DNA of 40,000 nucleotides from Glandiceps talaboti (Eukaryota > Hemichordata > Enteropneusta > Spengelidae), in assembly GCF_964340395.1 (NCBI RefSeq), contig NC_135551.1:28638380-28678379 (forward strand). Direction: 5' to 3'. The stretch's first letter is position 1; every line of letters begins with the position of its first letter. This document shows positions 1-31,444 of the stretch, piece after piece. The notes under the pieces were generated by a model. It was not told the DNA's origin, did not search any database, and saw only the letters and a list, made by a program, of their open reading frames with translations. Made by a program: the position numbers and the translations under genes.

Positions 1-2536
1 GACTGTCTTACAAACTAGACCTCCAAGTCTGACCGAATACGCGTACGAGCTGTCTGTATCGTTAGTTATTTTGAGAAACGGAAGTCAGGTTTGTTTGTCG
101 GTGTAGGATTTCGCTACTCCAGTAGAGCAACGCCTGTGTAACCTAATCGGAGCTGCCAATTTATGTTTCTTTCCTCACATTCTGTTCGGTAATCAGAGAG
201 ATTGTTTATAACATTAGAACTTTCAGTAAAACAAGTGAACGGCCTGCGGACTGAAGAATTCCGAGATCGAAAGATGGAGATGATTTGGAGCCGGATGATC
301 GAAATGAAAGTGAAGCGGTTTTAGAAACTGTCAGGGCTATACATGTTAAAAGCTAACGTGTTTGATCAGGCCGGGAAATGAAACTTACCCAAGCTTTCGT
401 TACCTTTGATATTGGTAAAAACGACCGCGTGACGAGAGCTGAAAGTATTAGTGGTTTGGATGTTTCATTTGATGGTAATTGAGATACTCGTCGTTGGTTT
501 TCATTTGGGGTAAGATCACCAGAACTAGATATTAAATGAAGCCAGCGACAATACTCTAGGCAGGAAACTTTCGCTTAAAATAGAATATACCAATATGCAT
601 TTACATGTATTTCAGGCCTATGATGTAGTAGTCTGTAAGGTACGCCGTCACGACGTATCTTACAGTCTAATGATGTAGGTACGCGGCCATGATATGTCAC
701 ATGAACGAAACATGGCCACTTTTTTTTGAGAGATCATAATATTGCTGATTGGAACGTCCATGTCAAAAAGTTCCGTGGGCACAAAGCGTCATGGGAAAAT
801 AACTATATCTGGTACACCTCACTTTAGAAATTTAGCTGGAACACAAACGTTAATAATAGGGTGACCCTGTCTTTCCTCGTTCAATCTTGCATTAGTAATG
901 TAAAGAGTAATATATATGTCAACATAAACAAGAAATTGAGGAAAGTTGTTGTTTTTTATTTGAGAGTGAATAATTTGTTTGCTCTGAATCTTGGTGTAGA
1001 GTTTACGAATATTTGATTAGATTACCTGAAATAAGTCAATGTGGGATTAAAAACTGAAAGATACATATATATTGCCAACAGAAATAAAGTATGATATCCC
1101 TCATTTCATAAAATGTGTGTTTTTCAGTCCATAAATTGAATTTATACGATGAAATGAGGGTAGAACATATACTACATAACTATCTTGAATCCGCTATTTT
1201 GTCATGTATTCTATGATCTCAGAACTATCAACATCACACCCGTGCTAGTACTACTTTATGATGGACGGGGTTAGGTTATCCTCATATCGGACTGTTCAAG
1301 ATGACGTCATGCGTGCGCCATCACATTGTTCAATAATAATGCCTTTGTTTTTATCAAACAGTGTAACGTTCTTTTTTTCCCTTGTATTTTGTGTAGTAGC
1401 CATACGGTACTTGTTTCACATAGTTGTAAGGCATTTCCTATACAAATGCTCTATTTTAAGATAAAACATGAATTTAAAGATTTCGTCAGGTCATCAAGTC
1501 CAGTGCATATATACTTTATATCCCAAGCATTTCATCCATCCAAAACCCACTCATATCCACCCATTCTTCCTCCTTTTCATTCAACGTTCGTGCATCAACG
1601 TTTATGATACTCATTTACCATCCCAGTATGTAGCACGCTATAGCTACTAGACGCAAAATTACACCCGAATCATATTCATACATGAACTCAACGTTACATC
1701 TCAACAACGACTTCAGTGAATATTTTGCCCTTTAATTTGTTTATTCTCAACACCAAAGTGGAAAAAATGATAAGTGTGTATAAAGACATGCAAAGTTCGC
1801 ATTAGACCCTCTAAGAGTGACGATAACCACAATTAATCAAATCACATTAAGGTAGATTGCATGTTAGGGACGAATTTCACTAAGAATCGAAGTTCTTAAA
1901 ATCTCTCCAAATTTTGCCATGTGGTAGTTTACTTCTGGTGCTTTTGAAATAATGAAAGAAATTTGGGGTCCATCGTCCTGTTTTCAAGGAAATTGAATAT
2001 TAATCTCAATTTATTTTGAGATGTTTATTTTACCATAGAATTAACACATACAATATTCGGCGGCCATATTGGATTCTAAAATGAGTTCATTTTCCAAACA
2101 TTTTGACCTTTATTACAAAATTTTGTTCAATGAATGACTCCTGATTTTAACAATGGTTGGAGTTTTCTTAAACGAAGTAAGAGTTAAACATTTTATTCCG
2201 TGGATAATTGACACAAAATCAGAAATCAGAAATATTTTCTAGATAACTGCAATTCGAGTCATCAGGGTATAAATCAGATAGTTTTTTTTAACGCGTTCAA
2301 CATGTGATAAAAATTAAAGAGCAGGAAGTGACGTTGTTACATTGTAATAGAAATACACAACCAAGTCTGCAGCAGACAGTGGGTTTGTTTTCTAGATGTG
2401 TAACATTATTCGAACATTATGATCATATAAAGGGAAAATCTAGTAATGTGATTTGACGTGGTAGTTAGAACTAACATACATCCTATCCTAATAAATTCAG
2501 TAATTATAAACGTTTGATTATTATATTTATATCAGA
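1..2536. other. Gene-free flank downstream of nucleotidase gene A
   Basis: No convincing coding exon, RNA gene or mobile element is seen. There are two inverted repeats: a hairpin at 632-665 (CTGTAAGGTACG...CGTATCTTACAG) and a 12-bp perfect pair at about 1098-1158 (CCCTCATTTCAT...ATGAAATGAGGG). The 3' UTR of gene A probably reaches into its right edge (ATTAAA on the minus strand at 2537-2542). Confidence 0.6.
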
Positions 2537-2565
2537 TTTAATGAGTGTTTGCCAGGTCAAATATT

Positions 2566-10944
<8,379 letters not shown>

Positions 10945-11008
10945 TAGTGGATTTCGTCAGTACACGACAACGGGACCTTCAATGATAAGTAATGCCCCAT
11001 CCCACGTA

Positions 11009-11015
11009 TTATATA
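11009..11015 (-). promoter_or_regulatory. TATA box of nucleotidase gene A
   Basis: The minus strand reads TATATAA inside AAGTATATATAATACGTGGG, 65 bases upstream of the first ATG of the signal-peptide exon. A start site about 30 bases downstream would leave a 5' leader of some 35 bases. The local sequence is AT-rich, so the match is suggestive only. Confidence 0.4.
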
Positions 11016-11273
11016 TACTTATTCTTTATTTATTTTTAGTTCTTTATCACTTACAAAGGAAACATGTGTTTTTTGGAAACTAAACAGGAATGTGAGCGTA
11101 CCATCAACTATTATAATTTATCTATAACTGTGACAAAATTACCAATGGTTTATACAAATGTCTGCATAAATTACCTATGGGGCCAGACAAAACAATTAAT
11201 GTGTTCAACTTTCCCAATGGCTACTCGTGTTTTTGTAATGGGCTTGCACCCTCATATGGCCACAAACATTTGT

Positions 11274-11683
<410 letters not shown>

Positions 11684-11685
11684 TA

Positions 11686-11845
11686 ATAGTTTTGGTAGTA
11701 CTGGAACTCTTTCTTGGGTGTAACTCGGAGTTTCACGCATATTGCGATCATCAGACACTCTGATGATCGCAATAGAGAGTGTCTGATGATCGCAATATGC
11801 GTGAAACTCCGAGTTACACCCAAGAAAGAGTTCCAGTACTACCAA

Positions 11846-11850
<5 letters not shown>
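11686..11850. repeat. Near-perfect hairpin between (TA)n tracts
   Basis: TAGTTTTGGTAGTACTGGAA at the left is matched by TTCCAGTACTACCAAAACTA at the right. The arms are about 73 bases with essentially perfect complementarity, and the centre repeats TGATGATCGCAATA. A foldback element is likely. Confidence 0.9.
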
Positions 11851-11940
<90 letters not shown>

Positions 11941-11990
11941 CGTAAACCATACAGTTCTGATCCAAATGTATGGTTTACGATATTATTCAT
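11851..11990. repeat. (TA)n tract followed by a short hairpin
   Basis: About 85 bases of (TA)n, then AATATCGTAAACCATAC and its complement GTATGGTTTACGATATT (11934-11986) around a 16-19 base loop. This is the third hairpin next to (TA)n in the same kilobase. Confidence 0.85.
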
Positions 11991-11999
11991 ATATAGAAC

Positions 12000-14690
12000 C
12001 TCAGTGTAAAGTGATGAGTTAGGTTGTCCGTGAAACAGATTTATTGTATTTTGTGGCCTTATCTTATTACACCACATTGCATTGTTCAGACCCTCGCTTT
12101 AAAGACGTCAGGCATATAATAATACTAATATGTAGCTATGTATTATAATATGTGACAGGTTGCAGTTCGACCTATATACATTTGAAGCACATATAAACTT
12201 ACACAAACAGAGGTTCAATCATCAAAAATACTCTTAATCTGTCGCATTTATCACTAATCCACCCGTTCAACAAACATGACGATACATATATTTTCACCGT
12301 GTAAGACTATCATGTCTCCTATGGGTAGTATAGGACGATGGCCATTCGTTGTCGACACCATAATGTTTATGTTTGGGGACGTTAACCCTATTTTATCCAT
12401 TTTTCTAACTCCCTAGCCTTGAAACAAGAATCATCTACCAAGTCAATCCACTGATCTACATTTTATTCTTAGTACCTTTACGATTTCAGTAAAATCCAAC
12501 TTTTACAGTCGCTTTCGATTATCAAGAACGCCACGATAACTGGACCTGTTTTCACTACAAAGAAATTGACCTCAAAGCTGTAGGTATTTTATTAATACTG
12601 GTATATGTTACATGTCAAAGATATACAATGGGAAGCCGATGTCTAATTTACTCAACTCATAAAAAGAGAGATGGATGTGGCGAAAAGTACGTGATGGTTA
12701 CAGTAACTTAAATTTGATAGATGGCTAGATGAGTTTATTCCTGAATAAAGTATTTTATAAGGTTAATTCTGATTGGTTAGAAATCAATGGAAAAATACAC
12801 CTGTTGCCTAGGTCTAATAAAAAATGTGTGGTTTCGATTACGCTAGATTTTTTTTTTATTCATTTTTTTCTGTATGCGTGTCTAGTTCAGGTTTTCCATT
12901 GTTTTCCAAATGGTCCTTGTGTTGTTTATTTCTTCCTATCAGATGTACAGCCATTACAGATTGGACGAATAGTTTTATTTTGTCTTGTCTTTTGTTGATG
13001 TCAGTTTCCGCATCCACTATTTCTCGTGAGACTTCACAATTTTTTACAATCATTTTTTTTTCTCGAATACGTAAAAAAAAAGTTTAAGGTCGGCAGTGAA
13101 AATCTAGGTGGGGGTCGGGTAACCGGAACCAAACAATTATTCTTTTAGGCCTTATATAAAATACTAAGAAGTTTCCTAAAACATCAGAAATAGGCAGAAA
13201 GTACTTCCCTGTGTACGTTTCCCTTCAGCCATGTTGTTTTTAAAGCGAGCGATCTGTGCTAATTTATTCCAGAAGAGGTAATTTTAGCTTTGCAATGATA
13301 AAGACTACCAACGACTAGATGACAAAGGGGACGATAAAACATATTTAACGACGTGGACGAGGATATAATTGAACGAGAAAAGTACATGTATCTAATTTCT
13401 CAATAATACAAGAATTCACATTTATGAACAAAGCTAGAAGTCGATTCATTGTTCTATCTGTCCAGGAAACTACGTCAGACTCTATAGGAACATGAACAAT
13501 ACGAAAGGACGTTAATTAATGGTTGGTTCACATCCAAAAGGTACTCGCAATATTCTACTGTTTGCTGAAGTATATAACCATCATTTGCAAATTATTTAAC
13601 TCAAACCTGGTATTATGATATTGTTTATAAACAGTCTGGTGACGTCATTTGTCATATACGTATAAAGAATACAGCAATTCCCTAAAATGCAATCAAATGC
13701 TCTAACATTTGCCAGAAGACAAGCGCAAAGTCATAGAAGCCACGCACTCACATTAACTTCCCACAATGTACAGGAATAGTTTGATCGAGGTTTTATGTGA
13801 GTATTTTCATTTGGGAATATATTATACACTCAATTTATGCCACTTTAAGGTGATACTGTATGGAACCGAGACTGTCCAAGTTTTCGACTACAGTTACAGA
13901 ATACAATAACACAATGATAGATTAAAACATCTAGAATTGTATCCAAAGCAACATCGTGCACTACGCTAGGGTTGGTTAGCGGGGGGGGGGGGGGGTGTTA
14001 AACAACAATGGTTTAACACACAAACAGAAGTTCTGAAATCGAGACCGCGTTTTTTTCAATAACTTAATAGTACCCCCCAAACTACGTCATAATGTCATTT
14101 TCTTGATTACATAAATCCAATTTAGAGATCTACCAGTTGTTAGACTTAATTCAGTGGTTGGGATAACATAACGTAACTTTATTTGAATGTGAAACCAAAT
14201 ATCACAATTAATGTACGTAGACACGTCCCGTTAGATATCCGGGTCTGAAAGCCAAAGTATCTATAAATAGAAAATACTTTATACAGCGTCTATCAGGAGA
14301 GGATGGTATTGAGACTGTGCATATTATGTACATGCATTTATGTATGCTTGCAAATATATCACGTAATATCGAAAACAGTAAGCATATATATGTTACTAAA
14401 AGGCATTTGTAACAATATTAAAATGGAAATATAAATCGTTGCAACTGCGAAGACAAGAGCTTACTGCCAACAGTTTTTTAACCGGGTAACCCATACCAGT
14501 AGTATACTGACCTCTACATTTATTTATAGTTATATCAGGTGACGTCTCATCTGCTCTGTTCTATTAAACTACAATGTATGTGGGACAGTTTCATGCTATT
14601 AGTTATATTTTCCAAACATATAGTACTCTTCTTCTTTTTTGGCTTTTATTATGATTATACACCAGCAAAATGATTATACAAAACAATATA
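12000..14690. other. Intergenic stretch between nucleotidase A and the LINE remnant
   Basis: Apart from the dispersed repeat at 12872-13128 and a 15-base G run at 13981, nothing with coding or structural character is seen. Confidence 0.6.
12872..13128 (+). repeat. Dispersed repeat, copy 2
   Basis: Same family as 6936-7192 and inverted relative to it. Its minus strand has an uninterrupted 65-codon frame (13053-12856) with CEVSREIVDAETDIN and IKLFVQSVMAVHL, charged and helix-prone. It is unclear whether this is a relic of a coding element or chance. Confidence 0.8.
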
Positions 14691-14699
14691 ATGTCTTAC

Positions 14700-15665
14700 A
14701 TAAAATACACATACCTCAAAATGTTTGCAAAAGATTTATAAGTTTTCGAAAAACCTCTAGTCTTCTTTCATTAACATTCAATTATTTCTCTATTTTATAC
14801 CTGAAATTAAATTCAAGTTCCAACATACAGTTCAATGGTATCTTCGCTTCAGACACCCAATACTTATGAATTAACCACTTCCCTACCAGTATCAAAATAT
14901 TAGCTATGTATTCTTCTTCTGTTAATCTACTTTGTTTAAATTGACAATTGAAAATGATCACAGTGCTTGATAAATGTACATCCATTTGTATTTTCCATTG
15001 GAATTCAGGCAGTTTGAGTTCTCTAGTTACTGTGTAGATACTTTTCCATACAAGGTCAATATTATCATCGTTATGTAAATGAACTACTCGAAGGGACAAA
15101 ACCATTTATACAACTTATCCAAGTGTTGAGAATCATTTTAAAAGCAGCTGACGAAGTAATTTTTGACGATATTTTGGCCAGAGGGATAAATTCTGAAATT
15201 CTCCAGATACCATATTTTGTGCCCTCATCGGTTTCACAAAACTTATAGAATATTCTATATTTTGACGACCAGTTGCGTACAAATGTCCCACCCGCATCTT
15301 TTCGACAAACTGCATGCCACGAATTTAAAATATTAACATAAAATGGAGGTAATTGTGTCTCTATGTTCCTGTGTAGCTTTTTCCATGTATTATTTTGATG
15401 GAAAAGACCAGTCATACGGTCTAGTTGAAAATTCGCCTATGGGACAGCAGTCAAGGTTTTCCCTTTTCCCGCTACAAGTCTTTTACCCATGGCCACATCA
15501 CACTAATGGCTTTCAATTGATTAGTAAGATTCACACACTTAACTCCACCTTTATCATAGTTATAGGATTTGAGTTTTAAACCGGTGATTTCTTTTCGTGA
15601 AATTATCAATAAGTTCCTGGATTGTAACCCTGACTTCATCGGGTATACCAATCACTGTAACTAGA
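14700..15665 (-). pseudogene. LINE reverse-transcriptase C-terminal remnant
   Basis: Minus-strand pieces in order: GIPDEVRVTIQELIDNF (about 15650-15600), YNYDKGGVKCVNLTNQLKA then WPWVKDL (about 15560-15475), NTWKKLHRNIETQLPPFYVN (about 15395), then MDVHLSSTVIIFNCQF...ILILVGKWLIHKYWV and FRYKIEK (to about 14785), followed by a stop and ERRLEVFRKLINLLQTF. The order and the KGG(L/V) block match the region downstream of the polymerase in L1/Tx1-type non-LTR retrotransposons. Stops, frameshifts and an internal deletion near 15100 show that it is dead. The exact clade is uncertain. Confidence 0.7.
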
Positions 15666-15797
15666 AATAAAATTTGGCATATTGCCAACACTTAAACAAG
15701 GGTCACCCGACCATAAATGGTCAGATCTCTCCAACCATAGTACTCTTTAAGACTAACAATATACATTTATATTCTACATGTATACAGTCACTGTGTC

Positions 15798-18591
15798 GTT
15801 GACGTGTCGCTGGAGGATGACGTTTGTGGAATTTGAAGCAGCGACCATGACCAATATTTGACGTGAAATTTGAAGACTTTATTGCACAAATCGCTGAGGA
15901 CTAACGGGACCTTACTGTAACAGATAGACCACAGCTAGCAGCTAAGATGTGCACTCTTACATCCCCTAAAATCGACTGGGCAAAAACGTATCAGAACTCA
16001 AAAACTCGTACTTCGTAAACATCTGACTCTGCTATCTTAATAAAACAAATTACAATAAATCATGTATAATAATGAGCATCTTAAAATAGTGAAAGTAGTA
16101 CACAATAACATCAGGATAAATTCACGTTATCTACTAGTTGGCACGTTAGCTCAGCTGGTTAGAGCACTCTGAGTAGTGTTTAGGGGACGTGGGTTCAATT
16201 CCTACACGTGTCACTTTTCTTTCCTCATTCATAAAAAAAAATAAAAACTACCTACTTATCTGCACACCTACGTACGCTCGCTACGCACATACATGAATGT
16301 ATATGAACATACACATAATGCAGTCATCAGCATGGATACATATATACATACATATATCGTAACCTGTTGGAACAATCTATCATAGATCGATGTCACAGAA
16401 ACATATGGTGTTAATCTGAATTGTCGATCTCAATTGCATTTAATTAAATTTTGACAATCTGTGCACAGTGTTTGAACGAATTGCGTGTATTATTAATATT
16501 TTAATACATACAGATGTAACATGGATATCATGTATAACCCACACATAATTGACAAGATCTACATTCTATTCCCTTAAATTATTTATTTCAGTTTGAGAAT
16601 GTAAATAGTGACGCGAAATATACTATGGTTGTGTCACTAATATGTTAGTGATATGGAGCCCTTGTGTGACTGTAGGGCTGTATATTATGTCTTATTAATC
16701 GTAAATCATTAAGTCTTCTCCTATAGAATTAGATTGGTTTAACATGCTGCCAATCATTTTAAAATGTGACATACCAATTGCTGGGCACATGCTCAAATAA
16801 TGTATTGGAAAATTTTAATATTGCCCTGTTTCTCGTCATATAAAATTACCACGTACCGGATATTAAACTCACAGGCCAGATTACCTGATACGTTGCAGCA
16901 GTATTTGTTTGTCCAGACTGCTTTTCGTATAAAATGGCAGTTGACAATACTACAAAGTCCGTCTCTCCAAAAGAGACAAATTTGATGTTCACCGATACAA
17001 GGAAATTGATTTCTTTTTTCTTGGTTGGCATGGTTTTCAGTCTAGTTGTAACAGTATCGGTAAGTTCTCTTGTTATACGAAACCTTCCAAATATTTTGAT
17101 CTAAGTTTGATTGTTTTTTTTCTCGAGTAATTGTTTAAAATTTTTATTATACTTGTTTCTAACGGTTTATTTGACTATGGAATAAACTTTTATGTGGAAC
17201 TATGCAACTAATGGAATGGACACACCTCTACTCAGAATCGTAATTTCAATACTATCACGTACGATATAAGGTTTTGTATCGAACCTTGTTAAAAAGACAG
17301 TTCATTCATATTAGTCACTCCTTATGCTATTACCTTACAAAACATTGAAAACATACTATACTGCTCTCAAAGACAAATTACAATCCCCATCCATTCTATT
17401 GTCTTCACAAACCTTACATGGAAATTTTTATTTTATTTCATGATTATATAAATATATCTTTGAATTTGGAGTAACGATTAAATACTATTTTGGTGAAGAT
17501 ATGACATACTTTTAGCTCTAAGTTCGTTTTATCGTGAAAGGGACACTGTTTGTAATATTGAACCATTTAAACTACAACAGTATAGTTTGAATCATGCCTA
17601 GTACTGGAAGAGTTCCAACCATGTCATGATATGATATGGCATTAGGAACTTGATAATTGGTACTAATAAATTCTTAAAACAGCACATCTCAATTTCCAAA
17701 GGTTTCAAATTGTGCATATTTAACCATAACAGAGTTTATACTCACTATGTGTACTATGATTTATTTATATATATTTCTGTAAATTATATTTTAAACTTGC
17801 AGCGGAAAATGAATCGTGCACGTGTCTACTAGCTAGGTCTGAGCCACTATTTAACCTGTTCACCATCCAGCAATTTCATTCCAAGATTTTAGCCACATCC
17901 ACGAAAGCCATTTATTAGAATGTCCACGTGTAAGAATTTGTTTAATAATAGCATGTCCCACGCGTTCATGTTACTCTGTATATCGTACACTCTGAACAGT
18001 ATTGCACCCCCTGTGAGTAAACGATTTTGTGTAGCAAGCATATAACATGGTAAAATAAATCTAATCAAATTGATTTTTGTGTACACTCCCAAAAAACCAG
18101 CGACCCAATGAAATAAATATTTCAACTTGTTAATGTACTACTTTTGGATAAAAGCGAACTCTAAGAAATATACAATTAGAATTTTAAAAATTTTCAGTGA
18201 CTATATTGTTGTTGGTTGTCTGGTCGAAAAAATAATGCTCGGGTAGAGTTACTGTAACAGCTAGTACCGACTTACATAAAGCATAATATACATTAACTTA
18301 TCCTGTGACTCCTGTGACGGTATTATCATGGGAACGCAAGCATGTTCACATCATCGCCAATTTAATTTTTTTTAGGTATTGCCAAAGATCAAACCGCTCA
18401 TCCGAGGCAGACAGAATGCTATACCCCAACCAAAGCACTTCCGGATCAAGCAACAATCCAAAAAATGCCCTGTAACACCAAATTCCCCCATCGGCCCAAC
18501 AGAAATAACCCATACGAGTCAACTAATGGAAGATGAATATACATTTCCGTATAGCAAATTAGGTCATTTTGGAATGAGCTGGGTTGCAATT
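15798..18591 (+). repeat. Tandem segmental duplication, unit 1
   Basis: About 2.79 kb recurs immediately downstream from 18592 with only scattered substitutions and small indels. Both units open with GTTGACGTG, then share the CAGCGACCATGACCAATATTTG region, a tRNA-like gene, NXPE exon 1, its intron and the start of exon 2. The junction falls inside exon 2' at GTTGACGTG, and the same nine bases stand at the left edge of unit 1, so a short microhomology marks the breakpoint. The high similarity of intron as well as exon sequence indicates a recent event. Confidence 0.9.
16140..16213 (+). tRNA. tRNA-like gene, copy 1 (probably pseudo-tRNA or SINE head)
   Basis: Folds as a cloverleaf: acceptor GGCACGT paired with ACGTGTC (one G-T), D-arm GCTC/GAGC with an A-box (TTAGCTCAGCTGG), T-arm GTGGG/CCTAC with the B-box GGTTCAATTCC, and a TTTT tract just after the 3' end, as polymerase III genes have. 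The anticodon arm is poor: CTCTG against TTTAG pairs badly, and position 33 is G instead of U, so the formal anticodon TAG cannot be trusted. Probably not a working tRNA. Confidence 0.5.
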
Positions 18592-18645
18592 GTTGACGTG
18601 TTGACGTTTGTGGGATTTCAAGCAGCGACCATGACCAATATTTGA
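16934..18645 (+). pseudogene. Partial tandem duplicate of the NXPE gene (exon 1 and truncated exon 2)
   Basis: Exon 1' (16934-17059) encodes 42 residues almost identical to the intact gene's exon 1 (NTTKSV here, NTSKPV there) with a good donor. Exon 2' starts at 18376 after a run of T and AG, reads VLPKIKPLIRGRQ, and matches the intact exon 2 up to GMSWVAIV at about 18591. There the duplication breakpoint cuts it; the frame runs into unrelated sequence and stops at 18645. No donor and no downstream NXPE exons belong to this copy, so alone it cannot make the esterase. Exon 1' could still serve as an alternative first exon, since its phase-0 donor is compatible with exon 2 at 22481. Confidence 0.85.
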
Positions 18646-18911
18646 CGTGAAATTTGAAGACTTTATTGCACAAATCGCTGAGGACTAACGGGACCTTACT
18701 GTAACAGACCACAGCTAGCAGCTAAGATGTGCACTCTTACATATCGACTGAGCAAAAACGTATCAGAACTCAAAAACTCGTACTTCGTAAACATCTGACT
18801 CTGCTATCTTAATAAAACAAATTACAATAAATCATGCATAATAATGAGCATCTTAAAATAGTGAAAGTAGTACACAATAACATCAGGATAAATTCACGTT
18901 ATCTACTAGTT

Positions 18912-18985
18912 GGCACGTTAGCTCAGCTGGTTAGAGCACTCTGACAAGGGTTTAGGGGACGTGGGTTCAATTCCTACACGTGTCA
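18912..18985 (+). tRNA. tRNA-like gene, copy 2 (probably pseudo-tRNA or SINE head)
   Basis: Duplicate of the element at 16140 within the second unit. It is identical outside the anticodon loop, where AGTAGTG has become ACAAGGG. A- and B-boxes and the downstream TTTT are kept. The anticodon stem is again weak and position 33 is C, so a functional tRNA is doubtful. Confidence 0.5.
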
Positions 18986-19687
18986 CTTTTCTTTCCTCAT
19001 TCATAAAAAATTAAAAACTACCTACTTATCTGCACACCTACTCGCTACGCACATACATGAATGTATATGAACATACACATAATGCAGTCATCAGCATGGA
19101 TACATACATATATCGTAACCTGTTGGAACAATCTATTATAGATTCTAGATGTCACAGAAACATATGGTGTTAATCTGAATTGTTGATCTCAATTGCATTT
19201 AATTAATTTTTGACAATCTGTGCACAGTGTTTGAACGAATTGCGTGTATTATTAATATTTTAATACATACAGATGTAACATGGATATCATGTATAACCCA
19301 CACATAATTGACAAGATCTACATTCTATTCCCTTAAATTATTTATTTCAGTTTGAGAATGTAAATAGTGACACGAAATATACTATGGTTGTGTCACTAAT
19401 ATGTTAGTGATATGGAGCCCTGGCTGTATATGTTACGATTATCTCTTATTACTCGTAAAGCATTAGGTCTTCTCCTATACAATTAGATTGGTTTAACATG
19501 CTGTCAATCATTTTAAAATGTGACATACCAATTGCTGGGCACATGCTCAAATAATGTATTGGAAAATTTTAATATTGCCCTGTTTCTCGTCATATAAAAT
19601 TACCACATACCGGATATTAAACTCACAGGCCAGATTACCTGATACGTTGCAGCAGTATTTGTTTGTCCAGACTGCTTTTCGTATAAA

Positions 19688-26428
<6,741 letters not shown>

Positions 26429-26779
26429 AAGTTATATATTACATAATTTAAATTCTCATGTTATATCTTAGCTAAGTAGTGAAGACAAATTATGCACAGT
26501 TAACGTTAGTCGACGTTTGGCCTTCATGAGGAAAGTATGACCGGTAAATCAGTAACGACATATATAAAAAGAATTTCATGCATGCAACGTCTATGGTTTT
26601 GTGAAGGGTAAAGAGGAGCTAAGACGCATTTGATTTCCCGAAGTATGGTACGAGGACTGCCTTAGCTTCCTTAAAACATATAATGATGTTACTATGAAAT
26701 ACAGTTTGCAGGTTTTATTAGAATTCACCCTCTCTGACACATAGATCGTTAAACGGTAGTATTGGTGAGTGTAACATTT

Positions 26780-26785
26780 AATAAA
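26780..26785 (+). terminator. Putative poly(A) signal of the NXPE gene
   Basis: AATAAA about 350 bases after the stop codon, the first canonical hexamer downstream on this strand. Another AATAAA follows near 26891. Either could define the 3' end. Confidence 0.35.
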
Positions 26786-27062
26786 GTAAGGATTAGTGTG
26801 GTAAAGGATGCTATTTTAATATAATATATTGTATCACAAATACATGTATATTTGGTTGAGTGTCATTGCGTTTTTGAGAGATATATTATCAATAAACCAC
26901 AATGAACCAGTGAGCATGGTGAGTGAACCTTTGTAATTTACATTAGATATATGGCCGCTGAACGTTGCAGAGTGTGTCTGTCGTCTATAGGTCAGTGTCA
27001 AAAGTTGCCACATTTATATTTAATCAGACCTTATATACACGGGAGAAAGAGAGTGAGGGTGC

Positions 27063-27130
<68 letters not shown>

Positions 27131-27279
27131 GGGACATAGACAAATAATGTGATAAAGGGCGAGGGAGAAAGTGTATGTGCGCGCGGGTGTTTATTTTTAG
27201 TTGTTTTTTGGGTTTTTTGCGAGAGAGAGAGAGAGAGAGAGAGCGAAAGAGAGAGAGAGAGGGGGGGCGAGAGAGAGAG

Positions 27280-27310
<31 letters not shown>

Positions 27311-27333
27311 GCGAGAGAGAGAGTGTGTGTGTG
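27063..27333. repeat. (GACA)n and interrupted (GA)n arrays
   Basis: GACA units at 27063-27131 and purine-rich GA with GGGGCGA interruptions at 27221-27333, between the convergent 3' ends of the NXPE and lectin genes. Confidence 0.95.
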
Positions 27334-27585
27334 TTAAAGGGTGAGTGACAGAGTCGAGACAGAGGTAGACAAAGAGAGAACGGAGACCGAGAAAAGAGCT
27401 TGTTTTCTATGCACTCGGATGAAATCACACACGATTCATTTGGCAGTGCTTTGATGCAGTATATTTTATTCACGACTACATTACCGAGTTCACCCATGGT
27501 TTAATAATACAAAGAAAGCTATGTACAAGTAAACATAATATCGTATAACATGCATTGAATCTCAAAGAATCGAATATTATTTTAA

Positions 27586-27591
27586 TTTATT
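27586..27591 (-). terminator. Putative poly(A) signal of the lectin gene
   Basis: AATAAA on the minus strand about 80 bases past the lectin stop codon at 27674. A second one lies at 27465-27470. Confidence 0.4.
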
Positions 27592-27673
27592 TTTTCCTAA
27601 TCATTTGACGGGTCATGAAGTACGTCTGTCGGATTTTCAACTTTATCAATAAACCATGATATTTAACCCTCGT

Positions 27674-30889
<3,216 letters not shown>

Positions 30890-31444
30890 TTAGTTTCCTA
30901 AAATATAAAGAATAAGAATCACCTAAATGAAAGAAATTTTCCGACATTCATGTGGTTATACCATAATCTCACTTAAGTAATTGATTGTACTGATCAAATT
31001 GTACGCGTCGGAAAAAGAAATGATATCAATGAACTCATGAGTGAAAAATACACAAGCGAGGAAACAATGAGGCATATTTGTCCGAAATATTTTCCCCGAA
31101 GTATAATTTTGTACATTAGCTCGATTTGTGCATAATATTAATTTAGTCATGAATATTGTTAACATAATGGTGACAATGTTTGCCACACTGAACGATCTCT
31201 TGAAGCGATGTCGTTTTAAGAGAATCAGATATACTAATAAGAAAACACTGAAAAATTATGCAGACACACATGTCAATTCAAATTCCAGCACACCAACTTA
31301 TAGACACAAGCGCAAAAGCAGCACAAGTAGACACTCTTTGCAGACCAGGTTTTCAAATTATCCCAATCGAACCTCGAAAAATAATTCAATTTGTGTAGAA
31401 GTTTCGGGAGTCATAAACGTTACCGAACGTAACTAAAATATTTC

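Noticed and set aside
1258-1650. Overlapping short plus-strand frames near 1.3-1.6 kb
   Set aside because: Three overlapping frames with no conserved character; no exon signals.
31128-31436. Plus-strand basic frame of about 95-102 codons
   Set aside because: Composition is that of AT-rich non-coding DNA, no family resemblance, and no splice or promoter support; not convincing as a gene.
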